A DNA stretch of 64,000 bases, taken from positions 4,089,001 through 4,153,000 of the forward strand of contig CP054838.1 of the NCBI GenBank assembly GCA_028768545.1, written 5' to 3'. Source of the stretch: Desulfobacter sp. (GTDB lineage Bacteria; Desulfobacterota; Desulfobacteria; Desulfobacterales; Desulfobacteraceae). The position numbers were made by a program, and so were the translations under genes. How positions within the stretch are numbered: position 1 is the stretch's first letter; each line of letters starts with the position of its first letter. Shown piece by piece: positions 1-8,607 of this stretch. The notes under the pieces are model-generated. The model was not told the DNA's origin, made no database searches, and saw only the letters and a program-made list of their open reading frames with translations.

Positions 1-1
1 G

Positions 2-628
2 GGCACCACTTCGGTCACCCATATGAACTGTGCCAGATGCCTGCTCTGTGTAGGGGCTTGTCCCCATGAGGCAAGATCCATTGGTGAAGACGGCATTGTC
101 ACGGATCCTGCCAAGTGCCAGGCCTGCGGCATCTGTGTCGAGGTCTGCCCTGCAGGGGCTGCCACCATTGAAAACACCTTCGGGGTGTCCAGAACAGAAC
201 TCACGGAAAAGGCTGCGGCCTTTCTCAGTTCACATGTCTCTGCCAAAGCCATTGTCTTTGCCTGCAACTGGTCCTATTATCCGGACCTTATGGCATCCCG
301 GCTGCCCGAATCAGAAACCCATGACAAAGACTATGAAATTCTGGTGAATATGTGCGGAGGCAGACTTGAAGCCCAGCTTCTGATGGCCCCCTTCCTCACC
401 GGGGCCTGGGGGGTGCTTGTGGCCTGCTGCCCGGACAGAGACTGCCAGCATGACGGCAATTTAAAGGCAAAAAACCTGGTTAAAAACATGAAACAAACCA
501 TGGAAAAGCTGGAGATCAATCCGGATCGGATCCATTTGGTTCAGATCCCTGCCGGGGATAAAACCTTGTTCCAGGCGGAAATCGACACCTTTATGGATCA
601 ATTAAACAGCATGGGCCATATACGCTAA
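2..628 (+). CDS. C-terminal part of an HdrA/MvhD-type iron-sulfur electron-transfer protein (5' end outside window)
   Basis: The reading frame is open to the left edge, and residues before the first ATG (position 23) still look like coding sequence, so this is the tail of a larger protein. It shows two 4Fe-4S motifs (C-x2-C-x2-C-x3-C beginning NCARC, then KCQACGIC) followed by an MvhD-like domain with FACNW, MCGGR and ACCPDRDC. MvhD domains pass electrons between hydrogenase or flavoprotein partners and heterodisulfide reductase. The usual CNWC of MvhD is CNWS here, so one ligand or redox Cys is missing. A fused HdrA/QmoB-type flavoprotein upstream is likely but not visible. The stop lies 10 bases before the LarA-like gene, so the two are probably co-transcribed. 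Confidence 0.82.
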   Translation, partial: GTTSVTHMNCARCLLCVGACPHEARSIGEDGIVTDPAKCQACGICVEVCPAGAATIENTFGVSRTELTEKAAAFLSSHVSAKAIVFACNWSYYPDLMASRLPESETHDKDYEILVNMCGGRLEAQLLMAPFLTGAWGVLVACCPDRDCQHDGNLKAKNLVKNMKQTMEKLEINPDRIHLVQIPAGDKTLFQAEIDTFMDQLNSMGHIR

Positions 629-638
629 AGGAGAATTC

Positions 639-1883
639 ATGAAGATTACGGTCCCGTACGGAAAAGAGGGGTCAATGTCAGCCCATCTGGATGATGCAAT
701 CAATGTCAGCTTTCTGGAAGCCAATGATGTGGATATCCAGGATGAAGACAAGACCATTGAAGATTCCATCTTAAATCCCATCAATTCCAAACATTTCAAA
801 TCGTTTTTATCCGACGCCAAAAAGGTGCTGGTCATTGTCAATGATGCCACAAGACCCACCCCCACCCAAAAGGTGCTGGACGTTATTTTCGATGATTTAA
901 GCAAAACCCGGTTCAACTTCATCATTGCCACAGGCGCCCACAGAGGGCCCAGTGAAGAAGAGTATCTCCAGATCTTCGGTGCTTATTATGAAAAAATCAA
1001 AGACAGAATCATTGTCCACGATGCCAGAAAAGAAGAAGACCAGGTCCTGATCGGCAAATCTTCCAACGGGACTGAGATGTATGTCAACCGAGCCGGGGTG
1101 GAGGCGGATAAATTCATTATTATCTCTTCGGTGGAACCCCATTATTTTGCAGGGTATACCGGTGGCAGAAAATCATTTCTCCCGGGCATTGCCGGATACA
1201 AGACCATTGAACAGAACCATAAGCTGGCCCTGGTACCCGAGGCAAAGGCCCTGGCCCTGGAGAATAACCCGGTCCATGAAGACATGATCGATGCCATCAA
1301 AACCGTAAAACAGGAAATCTTTTCCATCATGACGGTGCTGGACAAGCATCATAAAGTCTATGCCACCTGTTCAGGGCACATCAACGATTCTTTCCATGCC
1401 GCCATTGACCGTGCCAACGAGGTATTTGCAGCCAAGCTTGACCAAAAGGCCGACATTGTGGTCTCTGTGGTAAAATTTCCCCAGGATATTGACCTTTACC
1501 AGGCCCAAAAGGGCATTGACAATGCCAAGCTGGCCCTGAAAAAAAACGGGATCATGATTCTTGTGGCCAAGTGCCGCTGCGGCATCGGCGGCAAGGCCTT
1601 TGCAGATCTTCTAGGCTCCTGCGACACGCCCAAGGCTGCACTTGAAAAAATTGAAAAAGGCTATGTGTTAGGATATCACAAGGCCGCTAAAATGGCTGAA
1701 ATAGGGCTTTGGGCACAGATGTGGGGGGTCACGGACGTTGAGCCGGATGTGATTTCAAAATTATTTATCACCCCTTTTTCCGATCTTCAGACGGCCCTTG
1801 ATCAGGCCATTGCGGAAAAAGGCAAAGAGGCATCTGTTCTTTTTATCATGGACGGCGGACTTACCGTGCCTTTAGTCAAGTAA
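639..1883 (+). CDS. LarA-family nickel-pincer racemase/epimerase (lactate racemase-like)
   Basis: The 414-residue length and motifs fit the LarA (DUF2088) family, which uses a nickel-pincer nucleotide to racemise lactate or other 2-hydroxy acids by hydride transfer. Visible landmarks are DATRPTP (69-75), TGAHR with His101, His127, EPH with His168, Lys178 in GGRKS and His194 in EQNHK. Their spacing matches the catalytic residues His108, His174, Lys184 and His200 of the Lactobacillus enzyme. An AAGGAG Shine-Dalgarno precedes the ATG at 639. No larB, larC or larE cofactor genes are in the window. The substrate cannot be read from sequence, since many LarA homologues act on other hydroxy acids. 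The Hdr/MvhD-like gene directly upstream suggests a link to oxidation of the product acid. Confidence 0.85.
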   Translation: MKITVPYGKEGSMSAHLDDAINVSFLEANDVDIQDEDKTIEDSILNPINSKHFKSFLSDAKKVLVIVNDATRPTPTQKVLDVIFDDLSKTRFNFIIATGAHRGPSEEEYLQIFGAYYEKIKDRIIVHDARKEEDQVLIGKSSNGTEMYVNRAGVEADKFIIISSVEPHYFAGYTGGRKSFLPGIAGYKTIEQNHKLALVPEAKALALENNPVHEDMIDAIKTVKQEIFSIMTVLDKHHKVYATCSGHINDSFHAAIDRANEVFAAKLDQKADIVVSVVKFPQDIDLYQAQKGIDNAKLALKKNGIMILVAKCRCGIGGKAFADLLGSCDTPKAALEKIEKGYVLGYHKAAKMAEIGLWAQMWGVTDVEPDVISKLFITPFSDLQTALDQAIAEKGKEASVLFIMDGGLTVPLVK

Positions 1884-1920
1884 AGGTCCTCCACAACAAC
1901 CATACTTAAAAACAGACAAC

Positions 1921-1943
1921 AGCCTGTGAACCTTTCACAGGCT
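1921..1943 (+). terminator. Hairpin downstream of the LarA-like gene
   Basis: A perfect 10-bp inverted repeat (AGCCTGTGAA / TTCACAGGCT) with a 3-nt loop lies between the LarA-like gene and thyX. There is no T-tract after it, so it is a weak or factor-dependent terminator, or an mRNA-stabilising structure. Confidence 0.5.
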
Positions 1944-1965
1944 GAGGCTGCCTTAAAAGTGACCC

Positions 1966-2616
1966 ATGAATATCATTGAACAAAACCACGAAATTTTAAA
2001 CCTTCCCCATGACTGCCTTGAAATACTGGAAAAGGCCGGCAGGACCTGTTACAAATCCGAAACCAGGATCACCCAGGATTCCGCGGGGAAATTTGTGGAT
2101 ATGCTGATCCGCAACAACCACCATGCCATGATTGAATTCGGGGACATCATTGTCAAATTGACCACCAACCGGGGGGTCACCCATGAACTGGTCCGGCACC
2201 GGATGTGCAGTTTTGCCCAGGAATCCACCCGGTATGTCAAGTATGACAAGGACATTGCCTTTATCCGTCCGGTCTGGTCGGACGACCGCCTGATAGGACA
2301 ATGGGACCCCAATCACCTGGATCTGCCCAAAGACCTGCCCGTTGGAGACGAGATCTGGCTCAAGTCCATGGCAAGGGCCGAATCAGAGTATAAAACCCTG
2401 ATTGACGCCAAATGGAAGGCACAGGCCGCCAGGGAAATCCTGCCCAACAGCATGAAAACAGAAATCGTGGTCAAGGCCAATATCAGAGAATGGCGCCATA
2501 TTTTTGCCCTGCGCTGTGCAAAGACCTCCCACCCCCAGATGGTCGGCTTGATGATCCCTCTGCTCAAGGATTTAAAGACAAAAATACCTGTGGTTTTCAA
2601 TGACCTGAAATTCTAA
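1966..2616 (+). CDS. thyX: Flavin-dependent thymidylate synthase ThyX
   Basis: The 216-residue protein carries the ThyX signature RHR-x7-S (Arg77, His78, Arg79, Ser87, within RHRMCSFAQES). ThyX makes dTMP from dUMP using methylene-tetrahydrofolate and FAD/NADPH, releasing tetrahydrofolate, unlike the unrelated ThyA. Further family features are the N-terminal CYKSE segment and the C-terminal LRCAKTSHPQ stretch near the dUMP site. Length is normal. The Shine-Dalgarno at the ATG is weak. A strong GC hairpin follows the stop. ThyX is typical of anaerobic Desulfobacterota. Confidence 0.95.
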   Translation: MNIIEQNHEILNLPHDCLEILEKAGRTCYKSETRITQDSAGKFVDMLIRNNHHAMIEFGDIIVKLTTNRGVTHELVRHRMCSFAQESTRYVKYDKDIAFIRPVWSDDRLIGQWDPNHLDLPKDLPVGDEIWLKSMARAESEYKTLIDAKWKAQAAREILPNSMKTEIVVKANIREWRHIFALRCAKTSHPQMVGLMIPLLKDLKTKIPVVFNDLKF

Positions 2617-2623
2617 GGGGCTG

Positions 2624-2649
2624 ATCCCCGGTGCTCAGGCACCGGGGAT
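2624..2649. terminator. GC-rich hairpin after thyX
   Basis: A perfect 11-bp inverted repeat (ATCCCCGGTGC / GCACCGGGGAT) with a TCAG loop lies between thyX and the convergent HD-GYP gene. It lacks a clear T-tract on either strand, so terminator function is likely but not certain. Confidence 0.6.
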
Positions 2650-2747
2650 GACTTAAAAAAGGTCACCACCATTGGATATCCAACCCGAGTACTGTTCAGC
2701 CATGACACCAGAGGACAAGCCGGCATTCTGATAGGACTGCTCCAGTG

Positions 2748-4115
2748 TTAGGTGGACAGCCAGGTCTCTTCTGAACAATACTGCCGTGTAATGGATTCAA
2801 GGTTCTCACGCAGGGCCTCATCCGGACATCCCGCCACATTTTCATACAATGAAAACGCAATGGTATTAAAAATATCAACCAGAGAGGGATCAAAATGAGT
2901 CCCGCGGCCCTCAGCAATAATCTCCATGGCTTCTTTGAACGGCATGGCTTTTTTATAGGGTCTTTCTGAAGTGATTGAATCAAAGACATCTGCAATGGCA
3001 AAAATTCGTGCAATGACCGGAATAGAGTCGCTTTTAATCCCATAGGGATAACCGCCGCCAATGAACTTTTCATGATGATATTTTACAACGTCTGCTGCAT
3101 CTTTCAGCCAAGTGGATCTGGCAACAATTTCAAGACCGTAATTCACGTGGCGTTTCATGGACTCAAATTCATCCTCTGTTAATTTGCCAGGTTTTAAGAG
3201 AATATTGTCGGAAATTCCAATTTTACCCACATCGTGAAGAAAGGCCCCCTTTATCAGGGTACGAATCAAGCTTTGGCTCAGCCCCATTGCCTCGGCCAGT
3301 CTGACCGAGTATATCGTGACGCGGTAATTGTGGATATCGGTGTCACTGTCCCGTTTGGCAATTGCGCTCCCAAGCACCTCCAAAGTTTCAATATTGGCTT
3401 CCAAAAGATCATTGGCCTGCTGGGACAATCGGTTGATCAAGGTGATGATAATCGGGTAAAGTATCATGGTGGTGAGCAAAACAATCCCAATGGTCTGCAG
3501 ACAGGTCCGTGTAATACGATCAACAACCTGATTTTTTGCAGCAGCGGACACGGCAAACATCCCGCTTAAAATGGCTGCCTGCTGCCCCTTATCATTTTTA
3601 AGTAAAAATGTGAGCTGAATATGCGGACTTCCATGAATATATCTAAATTTGGAGACTTGGGTGGTGCCAGCCGGAACCTGTTCTCCCAGAGACCCCATGA
3701 CGGCGTCCACCTCTTTTACATAGCCTGTTTCAGGGTCTTTTTCCAAAACAATGGCACTGCCCTCAAGATCATAGATTCCCGTATAGATAAGATTGCCTAT
3801 CCCCAGGTCCAACTTGCCGATGCTTGAAAGCATCTTGAGTTTATTTTGAAGCTCATCTGTTTTGGTGAGCGGCGGCGTACCCAAGTCCCCCTGAATTTCA
3901 TCATTAAACCGGGCGGCAATCTCCCCTGCCCGGTTGTTGACCACCTGGCCCAACCGTTGAAATTCAAAAAAAAAGACAGTGAAGGCAAGAACAAGAGAAA
4001 CCAGTGAGCCTGCGATAAAAAGCCTGACCAATAATGTTTTGTGAATATAGGACTTAAGAGATCTTTTATCAGGATTAATGCCGGATGGTACTAAATTAAA
4101 CAGGTTGGATGTCAT
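2748..4115 (-). CDS. Membrane HD-GYP c-di-GMP phosphodiesterase
   Basis: This 455-residue protein has a hydrophobic segment at about 29-50, an extracytoplasmic sensor region at about 55-200, a second membrane segment at about 207-229 and a C-terminal HD-GYP domain. The catalytic HD pair is His295-Asp296 in FLHDVGKIGI, and the GYP motif is at 356-358 (GGGYPYG). HD-GYP proteins hydrolyse c-di-GMP, so this gene probably lowers c-di-GMP in response to an external signal. The ligand is unknown. It is monocistronic and divergent from the small lipoprotein gene. The window also encodes a diguanylate cyclase at 53.6 kb, so both sides of c-di-GMP turnover are present. Confidence 0.9.
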   Translation of the reverse strand: MTSNLFNLVPSGINPDKRSLKSYIHKTLLVRLFIAGSLVSLVLAFTVFFFEFQRLGQVVNNRAGEIAARFNDEIQGDLGTPPLTKTDELQNKLKMLSSIGKLDLGIGNLIYTGIYDLEGSAIVLEKDPETGYVKEVDAVMGSLGEQVPAGTTQVSKFRYIHGSPHIQLTFLLKNDKGQQAAILSGMFAVSAAAKNQVVDRITRTCLQTIGIVLLTTMILYPIIITLINRLSQQANDLLEANIETLEVLGSAIAKRDSDTDIHNYRVTIYSVRLAEAMGLSQSLIRTLIKGAFLHDVGKIGISDNILLKPGKLTEDEFESMKRHVNYGLEIVARSTWLKDAADVVKYHHEKFIGGGYPYGIKSDSIPVIARIFAIADVFDSITSERPYKKAMPFKEAMEIIAEGRGTHFDPSLVDIFNTIAFSLYENVAGCPDEALRENLESITRQYCSEETWLST

Positions 4116-4434
4116 GGATCTTTTAAGCCTTGCAATTATGAAAAAAAATTATAATATATTTACCTAAATTTATTATAAAAGGTCAATCAGCTCCAGAGAC
4201 CGGACAAGCTGATACTTATATAATACGGATAGTTACACGTCAAGTGATTTGTTAAAGGTTCTTTTAAGCCCCATCCCAAAGCCTTGGACTTTTTTACAAA
4301 AAAATTTTAAAAAAAGCACACTCAAAACACCGGGCGATCCAGAGGGGGGGGGGGCCGCGGTGTTAAATCCTGTAAAACGCTTGAACGAAAACCGCTGTCC
4401 TGAACAACAGCGGTACAAGAGGATGTAATTTTTT
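4116..4434. other. Divergent intergenic region between HD-GYP and lipoprotein genes
   Basis: This 319-base gap is AT-rich near the HD-GYP start and must hold the divergent promoters. It contains a G11 homopolymer (4344-4354) followed by CCGCGG, and an 8-bp hairpin (ACCGCTGT at 4391-4398 with ACAGCGGT at 4407-4414) just before the lipoprotein ribosome-binding site. No coding sequence was supported. Confidence 0.5.
4344..4354 (+). repeat. G11 homopolymer upstream of lipoprotein gene
   Basis: Eleven consecutive G residues lie 80 bases upstream of the lipoprotein start codon. Tracts this long are prone to slippage; when close to a promoter they can vary spacing or supercoiling and change expression. 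Confidence 0.75.
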
Positions 4435-4821
4435 ATGGAGAGACAAGTGAAGAATCAACTGAAGTGGTTAGTTTGTTTTAGCGTTTTAGCACTCCAGGCC
4501 GGATGCATTTCCAATGCTCAATTTAATACGGTCAGCAACAATCACCTCAACGAATTAAACCAATGTGAACGACTCTTGAACGATCAGATTAAATCCGATC
4601 AGATAGAAAAACAAACCCTGACCAAACAGATCAGAACCGATCAAATTGAAAAACAAGCCCTGAACAAGCAGATTATAAAACTGGAAAAAGCCTTGGAGCA
4701 AAAGGAGAATATCATCTCAATCCATAAAACGGTCATCCGGCTTTTTGACGATTCAGATCACACCCTTCAAAACGCCATCCAGGATCAGCTTGATAACCAG
4801 CAACCCGATACATCCGGATAG
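4435..4821 (+). CDS. Small coiled-coil lipoprotein
   Basis: The 128-residue product begins with a short basic, hydrophobic signal peptide ending in a lipobox (LQAGC, Cys24), so it is predicted to be lipidated and anchored to a membrane. The mature part is charged and helical, with an internal duplication around residues 55-80 (DQIEKQ-x-L-x-KQI repeated) that suggests a coiled coil, loosely like murein lipoprotein or OmpA-associated spacers. Two starts are possible: ATG 4435 behind AAGAGG, or GTG 4447 (Val5) behind GGAGAG with better spacing. No family was recognised. It stands alone, with the G11 tract and a hairpin upstream. Confidence 0.7.
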   Translation: MERQVKNQLKWLVCFSVLALQAGCISNAQFNTVSNNHLNELNQCERLLNDQIKSDQIEKQTLTKQIRTDQIEKQALNKQIIKLEKALEQKENIISIHKTVIRLFDDSDHTLQNAIQDQLDNQQPDTSG

Positions 4822-4967
4822 TATGGCCCAAGGTTCTAAAGCTTAGAAAGGGTTCCCCTCCAAGGCACTCAGAACGAACGCGGTCATGTTAACGAAAGCG
4901 GGCATGTTATAGACCAAAGTCCTGATCGAGGGTTTAACTCTGATGATCAGTTTTCAGCCACAAGCAA

Positions 4968-5708
4968 TTATAAAATCTGGGATAAAAACAATTTGGTCCT
5001 GTCATTTTCAGGCGCGTTGAAAAAATGCTCAGGGGTCCCGATTTCAATGATTTTGCCCTTATCCATAAAAATCACTTTATCGGCAACTTCCCTTGCAAAC
5101 CCCATTTCATGGGTGACACAAACCATGGTCATCCCCTCTTTGGCAAGATTTACCATAACATCCAGGACTTCACCGATCATTTCCGGGTCAAGGGCAGAGG
5201 TGGGCTCGTCAAAGAGCATGATTTTGGGATTCATTGCCAGGGCCCTGGCAATGGCCACCCGCTGCTGCTGACCTCCTGAGAGCATTTTGGGATATACATA
5301 TGCCTTGTCAGAGATCCCGACTTTGTGCAGCAGCTCCATGGCAATTTTTTCGGCTTGGGCCTTTGGCAGCTTTTTAAGTTTCATGGGCGCCATCATGAGA
5401 TTTCCCAGCACGGTTTTGTGGGGAAAAAGATTAAAACTTTGAAAGACCATTCCAAGTTCCTGGCGAATGGCATTGATGTCGTTGCTTTTATCATTGATAT
5501 CTTTGCCGTCAATGATAATTTGCCCCTTGTCTATTTTTTCCAGGCGGTTAATCGATCGCAGCATGGTTGATTTACCCGAACCGGAAGGACCGATAACAAC
5601 CACCTTCTCACCCGGTGCAATATCAAGGTTGATTTTATTTAAGGCGCATAATTTACCAAAGTATTTATAAACCTCGTGAATCTGAATAATGGCCTTAGTA
5701 TCCTTCAT
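4968..5708 (-). CDS. Polar amino-acid ABC transporter ATP-binding protein (GlnQ/HisP type)
   Basis: This 246-residue ATPase has Walker [10 protein letters not shown] (40-48), the signature LSGGQQQR, Walker B IMLFDEP and the switch His in [14 protein letters not shown]. The E-M-GFAR stretch after the switch His is characteristic of the polar amino-acid uptake subfamily (GlnQ, HisP, ArtP). It powers import through the adjacent permease. Its ATG overlaps the end of the permease gene by 14 bases, indicating translational coupling. It is the last gene of the transporter operon. Confidence 0.95.
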   Translation of the reverse strand: MKDTKAIIQIHEVYKYFGKLCALNKINLDIAPGEKVVVIGPSGSGKSTMLRSINRLEKIDKGQIIIDGKDINDKSNDINAIRQELGMVFQSFNLFPHKTVLGNLMMAPMKLKKLPKAQAEKIAMELLHKVGISDKAYVYPKMLSGGQQQRVAIARALAMNPKIMLFDEPTSALDPEMIGEVLDVMVNLAKEGMTMVCVTHEMGFAREVADKVIFMDKGKIIEIGTPEHFFNAPENDRTKLFLSQIL

Positions 5709-6492
5709 AATAATTTAACCTTTCTTCCATTTTGCTGACCGCTTTGGATAAAATAAGGGTGATCACAAGATATACCAGCGCCACCATGGTATAGGCTTCA
5801 AAATAACTGAAGGTCACGCTTGCATACTCACGCCCGCGTCTTAATATATCGGCAACGGCCAGTATGGAAACAAGGGAGCTGTCTTTTAAAAGGGCAATAA
5901 ATTCATTGCCCACAGGCGGAAGAATGGTTTTCCATGACTGGGGTAAAATCACCATGAACATGGTCTGGGTTTTGTTAAACCCAAGAGACCGGGCCGCCTC
6001 CCCCTGACCTTTGTCAATGGAAATAATACCGGCTCTGAAGACCTCTCCCATATAGGCACCATAACAAATACCCATGGCAATGATGGCCGACGGCAGTTCT
6101 GAAATTTGTAAAAACTCAAATCGTCCCAGGGCGTAATAGATGTAAAAGAGCTGAACCAACAGGGGAATCCCCCGGACAATCTCAACATAGGTTGATGCAA
6201 TGGTGTTGATTATTTTGTTCTCTGAAATACGTCCAAGGCCTGTGAAAAGGCCTATGATCAGAGACAAAATAATGGAAGCAATGGTGACCTGGAAGGTGAC
6301 CAATACGCCGTCCGGCAGAAATTTTAAAACTTCCCAATACATGTCCGGGTCGCTCATGCACAAATAAATAATACAGCCAATGGCGCCAATAAAGGATATG
6401 GACCATGCATTGACCAACCCCTTGTCTTTTTTGACAGGGATGGCTGCACCGTCACCGACTTCTATGTTAATGGGATGATTCTTGTCTGCCAT
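5695..6492 (-). CDS. Polar amino-acid ABC transporter permease (HisM/GlnP family)
   Basis: A 265-residue integral membrane protein with one extra N-terminal membrane segment (about 30-47), then the conserved permease core with the EAA loop ([21 protein letters not shown]) that docks on the ATPase. The start at ATG 6492 is preferred over an upstream TTG because GGAG lies 8 bases before it. Only one permease gene is present, so the channel is probably a homodimer. It sits between the binding-protein gene and the ATPase gene, with a hairpin in front that would lower its expression relative to the binding protein. Confidence 0.92.
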   Translation of the reverse strand: MADKNHPINIEVGDGAAIPVKKDKGLVNAWSISFIGAIGCIIYLCMSDPDMYWEVLKFLPDGVLVTFQVTIASIILSLIIGLFTGLGRISENKIINTIASTYVEIVRGIPLLVQLFYIYYALGRFEFLQISELPSAIIAMGICYGAYMGEVFRAGIISIDKGQGEAARSLGFNKTQTMFMVILPQSWKTILPPVGNEFIALLKDSSLVSILAVADILRRGREYASVTFSYFEAYTMVALVYLVITLILSKAVSKMEERLNYYEGY

Positions 6493-6547
6493 CGTGCACT
6501 CCAATCATTACAAATTTTGATCTAAATTTTCTTGTTTAACAAAAACA

Positions 6548-6577
6548 AATGCCCCGGCATCAAAAAACCGGGGCATT
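6548..6577 (-). terminator. Intra-operon attenuating terminator
   Basis: A perfect 10-bp GC-rich stem (AATGCCCCGG / CCGGGGCATT) lies just after the binding-protein stop. On the minus strand it is followed by a T-rich stretch. This is the usual arrangement that makes the binding protein more abundant than permease and ATPase. Confidence 0.8.
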
Positions 6578-6593
6578 CGCATCTCTTAATCCA

Positions 6594-7331
6594 CTATAAC
6601 CATTTTTTAAAGATTCTATCGTATTCCCCGGATGCTTTTACCTTTTTCAAGGCCTCATTCACCAGGGCCAATTTGTCTTTGGATTTTCCTTTTTTAAAGG
6701 CAAATCCCAGATATTCAGGCGTGTCAGATTCCAGCAGAAAGGCAAGGGTCAAATCCTTAGAATATTGTTCGTTTGTAAGAGCGTAATCCGCTGCAACCGC
6801 ATCATCACAAACAACGGCATCGATTCTTCCGTTAAACAGATCTTCCACGGCAAGACCGATTTCGTCGTAGGATTTCATGGTAACCCCTTTAATTTTTCGG
6901 GTCACCAAAAACCCTGTGGTCCCGATTTGGGCACCGGCTTTTTTGCCTTCCAGATCTGCTTTAGATTTAATCTTGACTGTTTTTTTTGTGATCACCCCCT
7001 GTTTAACTTCAAAATAGGGATCGCTGAAACTCATTACTTTTTTGCGAACCTCGGTAATGGAAACAGAGGATGCAACCATGTCATATTTACCCGCAGCAAG
7101 ACCTGCAAAAATACCGTCCCAGGCCGTATTCTTGATTTCAAATTTAATGTCGCTGACTTTTTCCATGGCAGCCAATAGTTCGGGATTAAAGCCTGTGATG
7201 GCCTTGTCTTTGTTAATATACTCCATTGGGGGCCATGTGGCGTCAGTGGCAACGGTGATAACCGTTTTTGAAAATGCACTGGGCACGAACATGAACAGGA
7301 TCAAAACAGCCATTATACTTTTTTTCAACAT
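6594..7331 (-). CDS. Periplasmic amino-acid-binding protein (family 3 solute-binding protein)
   Basis: The 245-residue protein starts with a Sec signal peptide (MLKKS, hydrophobic core, cleavage near AFS-KT) and then shows the SBP family 3 pattern: DATWPPMEY, GFNPELLAAM, WDGIFAGLAAGKYDMVASSVSIT and a late GFAFKKG. It captures a polar amino acid or opine in the periplasm for the permease and ATPase downstream. A strong AGGAGG precedes the ATG. The substrate cannot be fixed from sequence. First gene of the three-gene operon. Confidence 0.93.
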   Translation of the reverse strand: MLKKSIMAVLILFMFVPSAFSKTVITVATDATWPPMEYINKDKAITGFNPELLAAMEKVSDIKFEIKNTAWDGIFAGLAAGKYDMVASSVSITEVRKKVMSFSDPYFEVKQGVITKKTVKIKSKADLEGKKAGAQIGTTGFLVTRKIKGVTMKSYDEIGLAVEDLFNGRIDAVVCDDAVAADYALTNEQYSKDLTLAFLLESDTPEYLGFAFKKGKSKDKLALVNEALKKVKASGEYDRIFKKWL

Positions 7332-7639
7332 AATAAAAAAACCTCCTAATTGTTTAAAAAAAACGTCACTGTTAAATCAGCAAGACGTATTTATGTATAC
7401 AAAAAAAAGGGTATTATCACATTTTTCATTTAAATGACAGAATGTCTTGGATTTGAACACGATTTGGTTTTGCCCTTGTCAACTCACAGGTCTTTGAAAC
7501 CATCTAAGGCCGCTGGCAATCGTTGCCTTTTGAATGGATTTGCCAGGGCAGAGATTCTGGCCAATGTCATGGATAAAACCGGTCTTTATCACAATCTTGA
7601 ATGTGATAAAAAAGGGAAAAAAAGCTGGGCACCGATAAA
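7332..7639. other. Intergenic region upstream of the amino-acid transporter operon
   Basis: This 308-base gap lies between the transporter operon and the NYN gene. Its left part is AT-rich and probably carries the transporter promoter on the minus strand. A 69-codon open frame (7434-7643, plus strand) resembles nothing I know and lacks a good ribosome-binding site; I do not call it a gene. Confidence 0.4.
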
Positions 7640-8356
7640 CTAGTTTGATTTTTTCTTCCGGGCATCCCTGACTAAAAATGAATTGCCCGGGCCCCGCTTG
7701 AGTTCAAACAAATCAATGGCCTTTAAAAGGCTGCTCAAATTTTTATACCCGTAATTTCTGGTGTCAAAAGAGGTTTTATTGGAAATGTGGGAGCCCACCG
7801 GCCCGAGTGCTGCCCAGCCGCTGTCCTCTTCTGTGGATTCAATGGCCTTGCGCAATAAATTGATCAGTTTGGTATCAGACTTAAGATTTTTCGATGTTTT
7901 TTGGATGGCGCCGTTGGGTTCGGGGTGCTGATCTAAAAATAAAAATTTGGAACAGGCATTCACAAACGGGGAAGGCGCCTTGCGCTCACCAAATCCTAAG
8001 ACAACCTTACCCTCGGCCAGGGCCCGGGTCACCATGGGGGTAAAATCACAATCTGAGGAGACAAAACACATGACATCAATATCTTTGGTGTACATGACAT
8101 CCATGGCATCAATGACAAGGGCAATATCCGAGGCGTTCTTCCCCTTTGTCAGGTCATACTGCTGAATGGGCTGAATCGCATATTCGTGCAGCAGCTCTTC
8201 CCAGGATTTCAAGGTGGGATTTTTCCAGTTTCCATATGCCTTTCGTATGGTTACCACCCCGTATTTTGCAACTTCACTGAGCACATCTTCAAACTTGGAC
8301 GCAGGCGCATTATCTGCGTCTATGAACAAGGCTATTTTCTGTTTTGATTCATCCAT
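7640..8356 (-). CDS. NYN-domain nuclease-like protein with C-terminal OST-HTH/LOTUS domain
   Basis: The N-terminal half is a NYN (LabA/PIN-like) domain with the acidic residues in FIDADNAP, DIALVIDAMD and FVSSDCDFTPM expected for a metal-dependent RNase fold. The C-terminal third (DSGWAALGPVGSHISN to NYGYKNLSSLLKAI and GNSFLVRD) is an OST-HTH/LOTUS RNA-binding domain. This architecture is widespread in bacteria and is thought to act on RNA; its targets are unknown. I start at ATG 8356 because AAGGTG lies 9 bases upstream; an in-frame GTG at 8368 is less likely. It follows the selenoprotein gene on the same strand, separated by a 250-base gap with a strong hairpin. Confidence 0.88.
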   Translation of the reverse strand: MDESKQKIALFIDADNAPASKFEDVLSEVAKYGVVTIRKAYGNWKNPTLKSWEELLHEYAIQPIQQYDLTKGKNASDIALVIDAMDVMYTKDIDVMCFVSSDCDFTPMVTRALAEGKVVLGFGERKAPSPFVNACSKFLFLDQHPEPNGAIQKTSKNLKSDTKLINLLRKAIESTEEDSGWAALGPVGSHISNKTSFDTRNYGYKNLSSLLKAIDLFELKRGPGNSFLVRDARKKKSN

Positions 8357-8557
8357 ATTGATTGTCACCTTTTAATGGATTGTAATGGCAGATCCACATT
8401 GAAAATAAACTGATTTTAAGCTCAATTGCAAGGGTTTTCAAAAATACAGGATTTATCCCATGGGATATCAGGGCTTTGCAAAAGAACGCCAGGGCTTCTT
8501 CCCGAAGGAACCTGTGTGTTTTCTGCAAGCGTAAGCAAACTAGGCGGCTAAATTTTG

Positions 8558-8598
8558 GCAGATCCTGGCCGAATGAAAACTCAGTTGCCAGGATCTGC
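8558..8598. terminator. Strong inverted repeat between selenoprotein and NYN genes
   Basis: A perfect 12-bp stem (GCAGATCCTGGC / GCCAGGATCTGC) with a 17-nt loop. On the plus strand it runs into TCTCTTTTTTT. On the minus strand it follows the selenoprotein stop (8608) but is not followed by a clean T-tract, so it may end transcripts from both directions with differing efficiency. Confidence 0.65.
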
Positions 8599-8607
8599 TC
8601 TCTTTTT

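Noticed and set aside
7434..7643. 69-codon plus-strand frame upstream of the NYN gene
   Set aside because: No family resemblance and no good ribosome-binding site; probably non-coding.
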